Assembly (NCBI GenBank): GCA_032622095.1
Contig: CP136062.1
Coordinates: 201,961,959-202,025,958, forward strand
Source of the DNA: Siphonodentalium dalli
Lineage: Eukaryota; Mollusca; Scaphopoda; Gadilida; Siphonodentaliidae
Reading direction: 5' to 3'
DNA: 64,000 nt
In this document: one piece after another, positions 22,514-35,475 of the stretch
How positions within the stretch are numbered: the stretch's first letter is position 1
How the letters are laid out: every line of letters begins with the position of its first letter
Notes under the pieces: generated by a model
Database searches by the model: none
The model's input: only the letters and a program-made list of their open reading frames with translations
What the model was told of the DNA's origin: nothing
Made by a program: the position numbers and the translations under genes

Positions 22514-22592
22514 GTAAGTTCAGAATACATATCAACCCTGGAAATTCCCCTTGGCAGTAATCATTGCCTGTTGGGAATTTAAAGATTTTTGT

Positions 22593-23513
22593 TATGCCCC
22601 CGACTTGAAGTCGGCGGGTATATAGTCGACGTCTCCGTCCGCCCGTACGTCCGTACAAACATTTTGCATTATTGTTCAGCAACCGCTGGGCAGATTTATC
22701 TTATATTTGGTATGGTGATAGAGCAGCATGGGTGAACAGCTACATGCATAGCGCGGGTTTCGTCCACCCATTTTCACCAGAGTTATGGGCCTTTTTTTAC
22801 TTAGAAAATTCAATTTTGTCCGTCCGTACAAACATTTTGCATTATTGTTCAGCAACCGCTGGGCAGATTTAGCTGATATTTGGTATGGTGATAGAGCAGC
22901 ATGGGGGAACAGCTACATGCATAGCGCGGGTTTCGTACACCCATTTTCACCAGAGTTATGGCCCTTTTTTGACTTAGAAAATTCAATATTGTCCGTCTGT
23001 ACAAACATTTTGCATTATTGTTCAGCAACCGCTGGGCAGATTTAGCTGATATTTGGTATGGTGATAGAGCAGCATGGGGGAACAGCTACATGCATAGCGC
23101 GGATTTCGTCCACCCATTTTCACCAGAGTTATGGCCCTTTTTTTACTTAGAAAATTCAATTTTTCTCTTGTTTTTTTGGGTTTCCAGATGATAGCGTGAG
23201 CTTTGGTGGTACGATTGCAAATCCCGTATTTTTGTGGATCAGTTATATGAAAATACATGTCAAGTGCGAATTTGGGTATGATCTGATGATTTTTGCCAGA
23301 GTTATGGCCCTTTTTTCAACTTAGAAAATTTGAATTTTCGCTTGTTTTTGGGTTTCCGGATCGCTTGTTTTGTGGTTTTTAGTCAACAGTTCTGTACGAA
23401 CTTCTTTTGGAATGGTCATATAGACCTCCTCGGATATCCGCAGTTTCGTCCATGCTTAATCCAAATTGCTACGGTCGGGGGCAAATGCCACGTGACAGCG
23501 TACCTCTTGTTTA
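22593..23513 (+). mobile_element. tandem-core repeat element with TATGCCCCCGAC end and three 173-bp units
   Basis: It starts TATGCCCCCGACTTGAAGTC, itself a hairpin, followed by a GTCCGTCC microsatellite. Then come three units with GTCCGTACAAACATTTTGCA at 22649, 22822 and 22995, and a diverged fourth. Each unit holds an ATTTGGTATGGTGATAG block and an AGAGTTATGGCCCTTTTTT block. It closes near CGGTCGGGGGCAAATGCC, inverted relative to the start. Overall plan is like the pearl elements, but the sequence differs. Confidence 0.65.
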
Positions 23514-24477
23514 ATCCTGTTTTGCTCTTAATTTAGTTTTAGTGTATAATACCTTACTTGTATTTAAATTCACGCAGTACTATTTTTCGCGCATGCATTG
23601 GTGTGCAAATTTAAAACTGAGCGAAAAATGGTATGACTCCTGAGTTTATAGCGAACCACAGGGAAAAGCAGATGTATATGTTGATGAGTTACTTACATTA
23701 CAGAAGGCTGGACTGAATATACTCAATATAGACAACTAGACTTGATTTTATAGGGCTATATATTACATGCGGTCGACCAACATAAAAATCATTACTCATA
23801 ATTATGTAAAGCAGCTAATTACGGTAACATCGTTGGTGTTGAAATACTTATAAGAAATATACATGTGCCATGCTGAAGGCGCACGAAAGTACGCCCCCTG
23901 TTATCAACACTGCACGGAGTGACACCATGCAAACATCCTAAATTATTTATGCCAACAAAACCCTCAGCCAAGTGTTGATTTTTTCTGAAGTTGATTTTTT
24001 CTGAAGCTGCTTGTATGTGGTTGTGGTCTTACTTCTTTCGAATTTATTCCAATGATGACGATAACTATTTCAATTGAATATCACTGTAACTCCGGGTACC
24101 CAGGTGGATGATATAATGGCGTTAGTTTAAAAAAAAATTTTATTGAAAAAATAATTTTTGTTAAATTGAGCAAGGAGTTCAATCTAAACAAAAAAATTAT
24201 AAATAATAATCTTTTTAAATCAAAACTGTTTTAAATATAAATTTTTGTGTGAAGCACACAAAGGGGTAGTCCAAAATTTACTATACATTGAATGTATATC
24301 ATTATCCCCTAGATGTTCGACTAACAAAGGGGCTGCGGGCTCCTACGCCATTGATTAAATGCTCCTAAAAGCAGCCTGTTTAATTAAGAAGCCTGTTTCA
24401 GCTCATTCATTATACCTTTATGTCTAAAATAGTACAATAAAATAAAATAGTACAATGGCATTCATGTCATCATAGAC

Positions 24478-26133
24478 TAGGGCCCGACGAAGCTTCGAGA
24501 TTCGATTCGATTTCGAATCTTGCTACCAGATTCGATTCGATTCGAAAGCGGTCGTGTGATTCGGGATATTTCGAATTGTTGTATAAAAGTCCTTTATCGC
24601 CCGCATTTTCCCAAAATAGTTAACAATAATCCGCGACCGCTGTGTCCAACGTGTAGGGTAACTGGGTAAGTTGTCAAATAGATCGTTCTTTCTCCCCCAC
24701 TAATCTAGCGTGCCTATATGAAGTCATGTGAGATAGCTAAGTGGAATTTCCTACCTCGCATGAGCACGTGGTGTCTGTCTCACATGAGACACGTGGCTTG
24801 TCACATTTGCATACTCGATTGACGAAAGCACACCCACATCGAAGGTGTCATTTTTCAAATAAAATGTTAAAATGTAATCGAACTGAAATATATGTGACGA
24901 ACAATAAATGAATGTACATGTAATAAGTTTAAGCTTGTTAATTGCATGTCTAACTGGGTATTCCATATTCTGGAAATATATACATCTGATTTGACCCAAT
25001 TCTACTCGTTACCTATAACCAAGCCACACGATTGCTGTCGATATACGCAATGTATATAGTTCGGCGTTTCTGCAAAATAACATTAATTGTATTGTATTGC
25101 AAATGTATAACATAAAAGTAACTCGATAATTGAAATTTATAGGTTGTCATAGCAACATAAATTTCTCATTAAATATTTCTTCGCTCGAATTTAACAAGCG
25201 GACTTGAATCTTTGCCTTGAATCCGAATATCTAAATGTTCTGACGGACTCAATTATTTATTATCTCTACATGCTGTATCAGTTAGTTTGTTTTCAAATAG
25301 ATACCTTTGTTACATACCAAATTTGTACTTTTGACCAAGTTTTTGCAAGTTATGAGCGATTTGGGGGCAGAAACATCATCCTGGGTGCATGAGTGACTGG
25401 TGTGCATGGGATGGTAAAATCTCACCCTCGGGACAATATTTTTGACCCAGACACTCGGCAAACCTCGTGTCTGGCTCAAATATCTTCCCCCCTCGGGTAA
25501 CATTCCCCATCCTATAGATACACCACCACCCATCAAGGATAATAATAATAATCTCATTCCAAATGAGTGGATAGGACAGTGGGCAACAGACACTCAGTAA
25601 CAGTTTAATTAATTATAAACGTTCATGTTATTATTCTGAATACAAATACTTTGTTTCATTTAATAATTGTTGTTGTTTTTATTCTTAAATGAAATTCAGA
25701 TTCAGGAAACATAGAATTCCCGTCAGAATAATGATATAAGATATAGACTATACTATAGACACAGGATTTACAAAGCTATCCAAGATGGTGGATTGCTTGC
25801 GATATTCCTACAATTAACACTTATTTCTTCAATCTGCATGTCTACAAATGGTTTCTTTTAGGAGTTTTTGGCGATAAACACACAAAATAGACATGTATTT
25901 TATAAAATTTTAATATTCACATTTAATTATAATATTTGCTTTCCGTCAATACCGACGCTTTTGAAGTATACTTAAATACGGATATGGTATCCGGAATCTG
26001 GGAATATATACCGCAAATCTGCCGCGAGTGTTGGCAATAGATTCGATTCGAGATTTGATTCGATTTCGAATCATAACCATCATTCGATTCGAGATTCGAT
26101 TCGATGTTGAATTTGCCGATTCGTCGGGCCCTA
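24478..26133. mobile_element. hAT-like non-autonomous element, copy 1
   Basis: Inverted ends TAGGGCCCGACGAA and TTCGTCGGGCCCTA are perfect. Subterminal ATTCGATTCGA repeats lie inside both ends. Flanks TCATAGAC (24470-24477) and TCATTGAC (26134-26141) form an 8-bp target duplication with one mismatch. No transposase is evident; the open frames at 24751-24999 and 25282-25593 (minus strand) have no recognised domain. A CCTCGGG-AATATTTTTGACC inverted motif lies at 25431-25500. Confidence 0.72.
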
Positions 26134-26454
26134 TCATTGACATTTACATTTGGATTAAGATTGGGGAAGTCCTCATATTAAATCACACTGACAAAAGAAT
26201 TTTGTACCTCTTTATCTGACAAAGCCACTCATTAAATAGAAAAACTGTAATTCATCATATGCTGTCAAAATTTAGGGAATACTATCATACAATTGGTTGT
26301 CACTTAACCTTTTGGCGGGTGGAACGACATATATGTTGTTTACAGTAGTTTTCAGGTAATATTATGTTACTTTATCATAACTTAAAAAACTCATCTCCAA
26401 AAGGGTAACTTTTCATGGATATAATACGGATATATGTTATTTTTATGTCTACCC

Positions 26455-26870
26455 ATACCATAGTATGGTAAACATAGTGTCAACGTCCGGATTGACCACT
26501 CGTCGTTTGTCCGTCCGTCTGTCTGTCTGTAGACACTTTACGCATAATGCGATAACTGAAACATTTAAAATCCGATCGGAACCAAATTTGGTATGTGAGT
26601 TTCTCAGCCCAAAATACAGATCAAGTTCGAATATGGGTTTGATCCGAGTTTTTTTTTACAGAGTTATGGCCCTTTTTCGACTTAGAATTCACGCATTCTG
26701 CCATAACTCAAACATTTTTGATCTGATTGGAACCAAATTTGGTATGTGAGTTTCTCAACCCAAAATACAGATCGAGTTCGAATATGGGTTTGATCCGATT
26801 TATTTTAAAGGAGTTATTTACCCTTTTTCGAAAATAAAATAAAAAAAATAATATTGTGTTTAGATTAAAC
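26455..26870 (+). repeat. short tandem-core element with GTCCGTCCGTCTGTC head, copy 1
   Basis: A TACCATAGTATGGTA palindrome and a GTCCGTCTGTC microsatellite precede two core units of about 145 bp. Each unit has the block CGGAACCAAATTTGGTATGT (or TTGGAACC..), a GAATATGGGTTTGATCCGA block, then GAGTTAT plus CCCTTTTTCGA. A single diverged unit recurs at 46318-46470. Confidence 0.65.
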
Positions 26871-26940
26871 TCCTTGCTCAATTTAACCAAAAACAAATTA
26901 TTAAAATTTTTGTTTTAACTTTTATAATAAAAACATTATT

Positions 26941-29900
26941 TTCCGGATCGCTTGTTTTGTGGTTTTTAGTCAACAGTTCTGTACGAACTTCTTTTGGAAT
27001 GGTCATATAGACCTCCTCGGATATCCGCAGTTTCGTCCATGCTTAATCCAAATTGCTACGGTCGGGGGCAAATGCCACGTGACAGCGTACCTCTTGTTTA
27101 ATCCTGTTTTGCTCTTAATTTAGTTTTAGTGTATAATACCTTACTTGTATTTAAATTCACGCAGTACTATTTTTCGCGCATGCATTGGTGTGCAAATTTA
27201 AAACTGAGCGAAAAATGGTATGACTCCTGAGTTTATAGCGAACCACAGGGAAAAGCAGATGTATATGTTGATGAGTTACTTACATTACAGAAGGCTGGAC
27301 TGAATATACTCAATATAGACAACTAGACTTGATTTTATAGGGCTATATATTACATGCGGTCGACCAACATAAAAATCATTACTCATAATTATGTAAAGCA
27401 GCTAATTACGGTAACATCGTTGGTGTTGAAATACTTATAAGAAATATACATGTGCCATGCTGAAGGCGCACGAAAGTACGCCCCCTGTTATCAACACTGC
27501 ACGGAGTGACACCATGCAAACATCCTAAATTATTTATGCCAACAAAACCCTCAGCCAAGTGTTGATTTTTTCTGAAGTTGATTTTTTCTGAAGCTGCTTG
27601 TATGTGGTTGTGGTCTTACTTCTTTCGAATTTATTCCAATGATGACGATAACTATTTCAATTGAATATCACTGTAACTCCGGGTACCCAGGTGGATGATA
27701 TAATGGCGTTAGTTTAAAAAAAAATTTTATTGAAAAAATAATTTTTGTTAAATTGAGCAAGGAGTTCAATCTAAACAAAAAAATTATAAATAATAATCTT
27801 TTTAAATCAAAACTGTTTTAAATATAAATTTTTGTGTGAAGCACACAAAGGGGTAGTCCAAAATTTACTATACATTGAATGTATATCATTATCCCCTAGA
27901 TGTTCGACTAACAAAGGGGCTGCGGGCTCCTACGCCATTGATTAAATGCTCCTAAAAGCAGCCTGTTTAATTAAGAAGCCTGTTTCAGCTCATTCATTAT
28001 ACCTTTATGTCTAAAATAGTACAATAAAATAAAATAGTACAATGGCATTCATGTCATCATAGACTAGGGCCCGACGAAGCTTCGAGATTCGATTCGATTT
28101 CGAATCTTGCTACCAGATTCGATTCGATTCGAAAGCGGTCGTGTGATTCGGGATATTTCGAATTGTTGTATAAAAGTCCTTTATCGCCCGCATTTTCCCA
28201 AAATAGTTAACAATAATCCGCGACCGCTGTGTCCAACGTGTAGGGTAACTGGGTAAGTTGTCAAATAGATCGTTCTTTCTCCCCCACTAATCTAGCGTGC
28301 CTATATGAAGTCATGTGAGATAGCTAAGTGGAATTTCCTACCTCGCATGAGCACGTGGTGTCTGTCTCACATGAGACACGTGGCTTGTCACATTTGCATA
28401 CTCGATTGACGAAAGCACACCCACATCGAAGGTGTCATTTTTCAAATAAAATGTTAAAATGTAATCGAACTGAAATATATGTGACGAACAATAAATGAAT
28501 GTACATGTAATAAGTTTAAGCTTGTTAATTGCATGTCTAACTGGGTATTCCATATTCTGGAAATATATACATCTGATTTGACCCAATTCTACTCGTTACC
28601 TATAACCAAGCCACACGATTGCTGTCGATATACGCAATGTATATAGTTCGGCGTTTCTGCAAAATAACATTAATTGTATTGTATTGCAAATGTATAACAT
28701 AAAAGTAACTCGATAATTGAAATTTATAGGTTGTCATAGCAACATAAATTTCTCATTAAATATTTCTTCGCTCGAATTTAACAAGCGGACTTGAATCTTT
28801 GCCTTGAATCCGAATATCTAAATGTTCTGACGGACTCAATTATTTATTATCTCTACATGCTGTATCAGTTAGTTTGTTTTCAAATAGATACCTTTGTTAC
28901 ATACCAAATTTGTACTTTTGACCAAGTTTTTGCAAGTTATGAGCGATTTGGGGGCAGAAACATCATCCTGGGTGCATGAGTGACTGGTGTGCATGGGATG
29001 GTAAAATCTCACCCTCGGGACAATATTTTTGACCCAGACACTCGGCAAACCTCGTGTCTGGCTCAAATATCTTCCCCCCTCGGGTAACATTCCCCATCCT
29101 ATAGATACACCACCACCCATCAAGGATAATAATAATAATCTCATTCCAAATGAGTGGATAGGACAGTGGGCAACAGACACTCAGTAACAGTTTAATTAAT
29201 TATAAACGTTCATGTTATTATTCTGAATACAAATACTTTGTTTCATTTAATAATTGTTGTTGTTTTTATTCTTAAATGAAATTCAGATTCAGGAAACATA
29301 GAATTCCCGTCAGAATAATGATATAAGATATAGACTATACTATAGACACAGGATTTACAAAGCTATCCAAGATGGTGGATTGCTTGCGATATTCCTACAA
29401 TTAACACTTATTTCTTCAATCTGCATGTCTACAAATGGTTTCTTTTAGGAGTTTTTGGCGATAAACACACAAAATAGACATGTATTTTATAAAATTTTAA
29501 TATTCACATTTAATTATAATATTTGCTTTCCGTCAATACCGACGCTTTTGAAGTATACTTAAATACGGATATGGTATCCGGAATCTGGGAATATATACCG
29601 CAAATCTGCCGCGAGTGTTGGCAATAGATTCGATTCGAGATTTGATTCGATTTCGAATCATAACCATCATTCGATTCGAGATTCGATTCGATGTTGAATT
29701 TGCCGATTCGTCGGGCCCTATCATTGACATTTACATTTGGATTAAGATTGGGGAAGTCCTCATATTAAATCACACTGACAAAAGAATTTTGTACCTCTTT
29801 ATCTGACAAAGCCACTCATTAAATAGAAAAACTGTAATTCATCATATGCTGTCAAAATTTAGGGAATACTATCATACAATTGGTTGTCACTTAACCTTTT

Positions 29901-30527
29901 GGCGGGTGGAACGACATATATGTTGTTTACAGTAGTTTTCAGGTAATATTATGTTACTTTATCATAACTTAAAAAACTCATCTCCAAAAGGGTAACTTTT
30001 CATGGATATAATACGGATATATGTTATTTTTATGTCTACCCATACCATAGTATGGTAAACATAGTGTCAACGTCCGGATTGACCACTCGTCGTTTGTCCG
30101 TCCGTCTGTCTGTCTGTAGACACTTTACGCATAATGCGATAACTGAAACATTTAAAATCCGATCGGAACCAAATTTGGTATGTGAGTTTCTCAGCCCAAA
30201 ATACAGATCAAGTTCGAATATGGGTTTGATCCGAGTTTTTTTTTACAGAGTTATGGCCCTTTTTCGACTTAGAATTCACGCATTCTGCCATAACTCAAAC
30301 ATTTTTGATCTGATTGGAACCAAATTTGGTATGTGAGTTTCTCAACCCAAAATACAGATCGAGTTCGAATATGGGTTTGATCCGATTTATTTTAAAGGAG
30401 TTATTTACCCTTTTTCGAAAATAAAATAAAAAAAATAATATTGTGTTTAGATTAAACTCCTTGCTCAATTTAACCAAAAACAAATTATTAAAATTTTTGT
30501 TTTAACTTTTATAATAAAAACATTATT
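26941..30527 (+). repeat. 3,587-bp tandem duplication, copy 2
   Basis: Second, seemingly identical copy of 23354-26940. The hAT-like element recurs at 28065-29720 and the short tandem-core element at about 30042-30457. The copy ends AAACATTATT, after which the sequence continues into TTATTAAAA. Confidence 0.93.
28065..29720. mobile_element. hAT-like non-autonomous element, copy 2
   Basis: Exact positional counterpart of 24478-26133 within the second copy of the tandem duplication, so it arose by that duplication and not by transposition. Confidence 0.72.
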
Positions 30528-31690
30528 TTATTAAAAAAAAAAATGTCATTGATACTTTCATTTGTTTTCATTGAGATATTGATGATTATGATACAAGTTG
30601 ATAGAAAGGTTCCCAATGTGTCCCTTTAAATATTTAGTAATGAAACCATAAATTAATAGTGTTACTGTTTAGAGACCCAGAGCATCTGCCGAGGTAACTA
30701 CAGGTTTAGCACTGAGTGTCCTATCTCGCTCTGGCTCTGGCTAGATGAAGTCAAAGATAAACAACACTGCTGGCATCTGTCAAATTTGATTAATGGCAGC
30801 ATGAAACTCTGGTTTCTCCTATTCTTGAAATTCCATTACAGGGTGTGATGTCCCTCACCTATATATATATATATATATAGTTTCTTCCATATCCCATTTA
30901 TCTGCTTAGAAAATAATTAATCTATTCCATGGTTCCCATAGAGTAGACATATGCTATAATGTGCAAAGACTCTTCCTCATATCTCTTATCTGTGATTATC
31001 TTTGCACACTAGTCACTTCTATTGATTTTGGTATTGACTGATTAATTGACTTTTGAAAAATATATTAGCCCTTCAGGCACATGCTTCAATGTGCAATTAA
31101 AATAGTGGCTGATAGCCAATTTGATTTATCTATGAAATAGGTAACAGGCAGATAAATCTACATGATTATTGTAAGTGATGCCTTGTTTTGAAAATCAAGA
31201 TGATATATGATAGATGTTGTTAATATTTCCAGGAAGCTTATTTTTCCATTTGTTCATATTGTCATGGTTGATTGAGTTTTAGGGGCCACAGAGCACTTAA
31301 AAGTTTAACATTTAAGGCTATGGATTTTAGTGTCAGCTACATGGAAAACATTGTAATGTGTGAAACCATTTGATTGAGGGCTACTTACTTTCTTTTATAT
31401 GAACTATGGTAATCTATTTCGATTTAGGGGTCATAGGGGCTAGCATCCTCATCATATTATGTCTGTATAACATTATATAGATAACACTTTTGTATTGTAT
31501 TGTATAAACTACATATATTTTTGAAAACCATACACCCGTGTTATGAAACACTTAATCTTGCATGTACCTAACAATATAAGCATTCATTATTACACATGTC
31601 AGATCTGATCATATTTGTCTGACATGTTTGATAAACAAATAACAACTGGTTATTATTTACATTGATTCCTGCCTTTAATAATGTGTTGTC
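30528..31690. other. intron sequence without recognised gene
   Basis: It holds a pearl-type tail fragment (GTCATTGATACTTTCATTT at 30545-30563), a (TA)n run at about 30860-30880 and a small inverted pair ACATGTCAGAT / GTCTGACATGT near 31595-31628. Confidence 0.45.
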
Positions 31691-31735
31691 TATGATTTAT
31701 TTGTTACAATATGCAATTAGTCTGGCCGTTGAAGC

Positions 31736-31865
31736 ACTGGACCTAGAACAAATTGTTTACAAGCTGTTTTTGGTGTCATATTGTCGGGCAGAATGTAAGG
31801 AACAACATATCCAAAATCCGCTAAATTCCGCTTTGGGGAAAATTCTCTATTGAAGATGGCGTGCA
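31736..31865 (+). repeat. left arm of a large inverted repeat (partner 35476-35608)
   Basis: Beginning ACCTAGAACAAATTGTTTAC, this matches the reverse complement of 35476-35608 through AACAACATATCCAAAATCCG and GTTGGGGAAA-type blocks, with moderate divergence. The arms bracket the CTCCC arrays and the HTH fragment between them. Confidence 0.7.
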
Positions 31866-32126
31866 TAATGTCTGTTGTTATCGGAAAATACTGAATTCTG
31901 CGGCAGGTGCTCCAATTAATGCCAAATTTGTAATAAATTGAAATATACACAAACATTCCTTAGTCTTAAACCTACGGAAGCCTATTAGGGCCATTTAATT
32001 TTTGTTATAATTTTCATTAAAATATTTAATTTTTTATTTAATTTTTGTTATATATTCATTAAAATATTTCATTTTTTATTTAATTTTTTATATATATTCA
32101 TTAAAATATTTCCTTTTTACTTTCCA

Positions 32127-32442
32127 CCTGGGAGATAACTTTTCTCCCGGGAATTAACTTTTCTCCCAGGGAGATAACTTTTCTCCCGGGAATTAACTTT
32201 TCTCCCAGGGAGAAAACTTTTCTCCCGGGAATTAACTTTTCTCCCTGGGAGATAACTTATCTCCCAGGGAGAAAACTTTTCTCCCGCGAATTAACTTATC
32301 TCCCTGGGAGAAAACTTTTCTCCCGCGAATTAACTTATCTCCCAGGGAGAAAACTTTTCTCCCGCGAATTAACTTATCTCCCTGGGAGAAAACTTTTCTC
32401 CCGCGAATTAACTTATCTCCCAAGGAGAAAACTTTTCTCCAC
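32127..32442 (+). repeat. TTTTCTCCC(G/A)GG minisatellite, forward array
   Basis: Units of about 39 bases alternate CTCCCGGGAATTAACTTTT or CTCCCGCGAATTAACTTAT with CTCCC(A/T)GGGAGA(T/A)AACTT. The array reads through on the minus strand as repeated peptide (GRKVFS(L/Q)GDKLIR), which is an artefact of 39-base periodicity. It ends at CCACCGGTGGAAAATCACGTG. Confidence 0.85.
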
Positions 32443-33001
32443 CGGTGGAAAATCACGTGATTTTACATGCAGCACGTGACAGGTGTGTGGATTACACTCA
32501 ACATTCCAGCTGTTTTCATTGTTATTATCATCGCAAGTCTTTCGTATCATGGATGTATGTGTCGGTACTCTAAAAATATGACCAGTGTTAAAGGCACGAG
32601 AGGTCTTAATTGTCGAAAATATTCATATTTGTTCCAAACACCGTAAACTGAAAAACATTAAAATGCATAGTTTCGTTCATATATACCATGACCATCGCGT
32701 AAACAGCATGTTATCATAAAGACCTACTATAGTTTACCTAAGCTAGAGCCTGTTTGTGTTACAGAAGACAGCACAATGCTACTGGCTAATCACACACAAG
32801 TGACATAAACGCTCTTTATTAGTTCCATATCAGGAATTCACCAACAAATAACGCTCTTTATGTTTACCATCATAATATAAACAAACACCAGAAAAGTTAC
32901 TTTTTATGCTTTTGTTTACATAACAATGGTCAAATACATGACAATAACATACTGTTTATGCGATATTTCTTATTTGTATACGGACAAAGTCTGTCTACAT
33001 T

Positions 33002-33349
33002 TTGATGTTCTTTCTGTTTGTGGCGGTTTTTGACGGGTGGAAATATTTTCACAGGATACCCACCGCCAAGGCCAACCGTACCTTTAAAGTTCTCCTGATG
33101 TTATTTATAGTGATATGTGAAGCACACCCACCACAATACATATCTTTGGACACAGTGAACCATAGTAGAGAATGGATAATAGAAAGATATTTTAGCCTTG
33201 GATTTGAATACATCGAAATATTATGTTTTCTTCATTTGTACCATGGCATAACAATGATTTTGCGACATTTGAAGAGAATTCTGATATCGATGGGCCTGAC
33301 ACGGAGAAAATTCAAGGATGACATTATGGATGTCATAAAGAGTGTTTAA
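33002..33349 (+). pseudogene. transposase/integrase N-terminal helix-turn-helix fragment (IS3EU-like, tentative)
   Basis: The second half of this 115-codon frame reads SREWIIERYFSLGFEYIEIL, then FLHLYHGITMILRHLKRIL and GLTRRKFKDDIMDVIKSV. I recognise the form as the N-terminal DNA-binding domain (LGF..(K/R)EI(L)..L...HGI..S.R.LKR.L...GL.RRK) that precedes the integrase-type DDE core in many animal uncharacterised 'integrase core domain' proteins, which I associate with IS3EU-type transposons. The DDE core is absent: the frame stops right after the HTH. The first 50 residues are hydrophobic and may not belong. It sits centrally between inverted CTCCC arrays, as a relic ORF would. Confidence 0.45.
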
Positions 33350-33821
33350 GGATGCCGTGGATACTTTATAATTTGGTGTATCTCCCACATCGATACGTGC
33401 AAGATCGCCAAAGATATATATGCATATGTGCACACTTTCAAAATCAGACAAACCCCTGAACAGATTCCCATCAAATATAGCACACAGACAGGACCATCAG
33501 TGGTGAATCATTGTGACAAGTGGAATTCTTATGTACAGAGGATATTGATGAATTTAGATTGCAAGTGAGTCTATGCTCAATATAGGTCTGATAGATATAA
33601 ACCTTGTATTAAGGTATATACTTATGGTAGTGTTGTCGCACCATGCAGGGGACCTGTGACACCATGCGCTAAACATTGGCGCCTTATATATTGACTGTCA
33701 AAATGTTTTTTCGCGCCAGGACATCAGACAATGACACGTGACAGGTGTATTTTAACCGTAGGAGGATATGTTTGAATGTTATCGGTTACGTGAAACCTAT
33801 CACATCACGTGATTTTCCACC

Positions 33822-34041
33822 ACGGGAGAAAAGTTAATTCCCGGGAGATAAGTTATCTCCCTGGGAGAAAAGTTAATTCCCGAGAGAAAAGTTTTCTCCC
33901 TGGGAGATAAGTTATCTCCCTGGGAGAAAAGTTAATTCCCGGGAGAAAAGTTTTCTCCCTGGGAGATAAGTTAATTCCCGGGACTGGGAGATAAGTTATC
34001 TCCCTGGGAGAAAAGTTAATTCCCGGGAGAAAAGTTTTCTA
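33822..34041 (-). repeat. TTTTCTCCC(G/A)GG minisatellite, inverted array
   Basis: Same unit as 32127-32442 on the opposite strand (GGGAGAAAAGTTAATTCCC and GGGAGATAAGTTATCTCCC). It is entered through AATCACGTG-like sequence (ATCACGTGATTTTCCACCA), mirroring the exit of the forward array. The two arrays are therefore the subterminal inverted parts of one element. Confidence 0.85.
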
Positions 34042-34379
34042 TACGAGTGAACAAACGCTCGAATATTGCGAGGAAGAATGACTACAAGTATAAGAGAAAC
34101 TTTTTATTAGAGATGTACGAATTCTTTCTGATGTATCTCACGAGAGAGCAAGCGAAATCAGGGTCTTGTGGAACGGTTAAATCTGGACTTTTGGGCGTCC
34201 AGAAACGGAAAAATGACGCAGTTTTATCTGTACCGCTAATCTTGAATCATGTGATATATGTGTAATTAAACAGCTAAACGGGATTTAGTAGGGATGTATT
34301 GACTATGCGGCCTTTCTCTAGAAGCAGAAATATATGTATTCAGAGCAGTCTCACGAATGAGACCGATCACCATTTATTT

Positions 34380-35300
34380 TGATATCTATGGTATAAAACC
34401 TTAAAAAATTAATTTCTATAAAACGGTATGAATTATGTTCATATTGTACTGTGGAGAATGCGTAGATCCTATTGTACGTGTCTCAAAATAGTAGTTATAG
34501 TTGCCTCAGATCAAGTGATAAAACACGAATATTTCGCTTTTATCACAAGAATGCGTGATGGTGTACCATGAACTAAATTTATTAATTCACAAATGAGTAC
34601 CATAGACTGTCTTCAATAAATTCAAAACTTGACCAAATTTGCCTACATAATCTGTGACAGAGACTGTGTTTATACCTGGAAATTATATTTGGTTGAATTC
34701 ACCAAGGCCACATCTACGCGAAACTTACTACGTTGTCTTCAACCGCATCACCGCGTTTACCCATTTTCCTTAATGTTACACATGTCTGTTGCACACAGAA
34801 CCACAACTAACAATATTGGGTGAATGTTCAACGTTGGAATAACATCTTAAACGATGATCACCTGATATTTAGCACGATTACGTGGGTGGTAATGGTAATA
34901 TAATTTCAAACAAAAATATACTGAAAACTAATAGTGTGCATTGCCATAGCTTATTCTAGTTGTAAAGTGGCCACTGAAGTAATTTTAACAAAATTGTCTA
35001 CTAAGAAACCGGGTTGGTAGCAGAATGAAAATTAGTCTTACATACAATGTACTATGTACAGTCTCTTTGACCTGGTGAGATTCGGTGCTAATCCATTGAA
35101 GATATGAGTGTTTCTTTACAGTATAATAACCATTGCGACATACGTGTATCATTTATTATCACCGGGAGTATTGACAATTCCGGAAATATAACTAGTATTT
35201 ATACCTCTAGAGTATGCACTTAAATTTCGGCGTTGCATTCAATATTTAATCACCATGCCGAATGAAACTACCATGCACTGTGAGGCGTAACATTAGTTTG
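34380..35300 (-). repeat. dispersed repeat, inverted relative to 40540-41440
   Basis: Blocks recur in reverse order and complement in 40540-41440, among them the TGGTAGCAG / CTGCTACCA region with (G/A)TAGACAATTTTGTTAAAAT, the CACTGTG(A)..GGTT block and CATGCCGAATGAAA. Divergence is moderate. Neither copy has a coding frame I trust. Confidence 0.6.
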
Positions 35301-35475
35301 TGTGTTGCATGCACGAGCTATTTTTGTTTTGCCCAACAGTTGGATAATTTTCTGTCCGTGTCACTCTACTCGCTCCCGCATTCTAATTCAACACAAACTG
35401 ATATAACGGCATAATTCTGATACCACTATATATCGTATAATGACTTATATCGAGAACTGATGTAGTATAGACAAC

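Larger units (their letters stand above)
23354..26940 (+). repeat. 3,587-bp tandem duplication, copy 1
   Basis: 23354-26940 repeats immediately as 26941-30527. Every stretch I compared is identical, and all open frames recur at an offset of exactly 3,587. The break lies in the tail of the 22593 element on one side and an AT-rich stretch on the other. It holds a hAT-like element and a short tandem-core element. Confidence 0.93.

Noticed and set aside
25282-25593. 103-residue minus-strand frame in the hAT-like element
   Set aside because: No transposase motif, and it overlaps a CCTCGGG inverted repeat; its identical copy at 28869-29180 comes from the tandem duplication.
32127-34041. CRISPR-like or coding array from regular CTCCC repeats
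   Set aside because: Units are contiguous with no spacers; the peptide repeat on the minus strand is explained by the 39-base unit.
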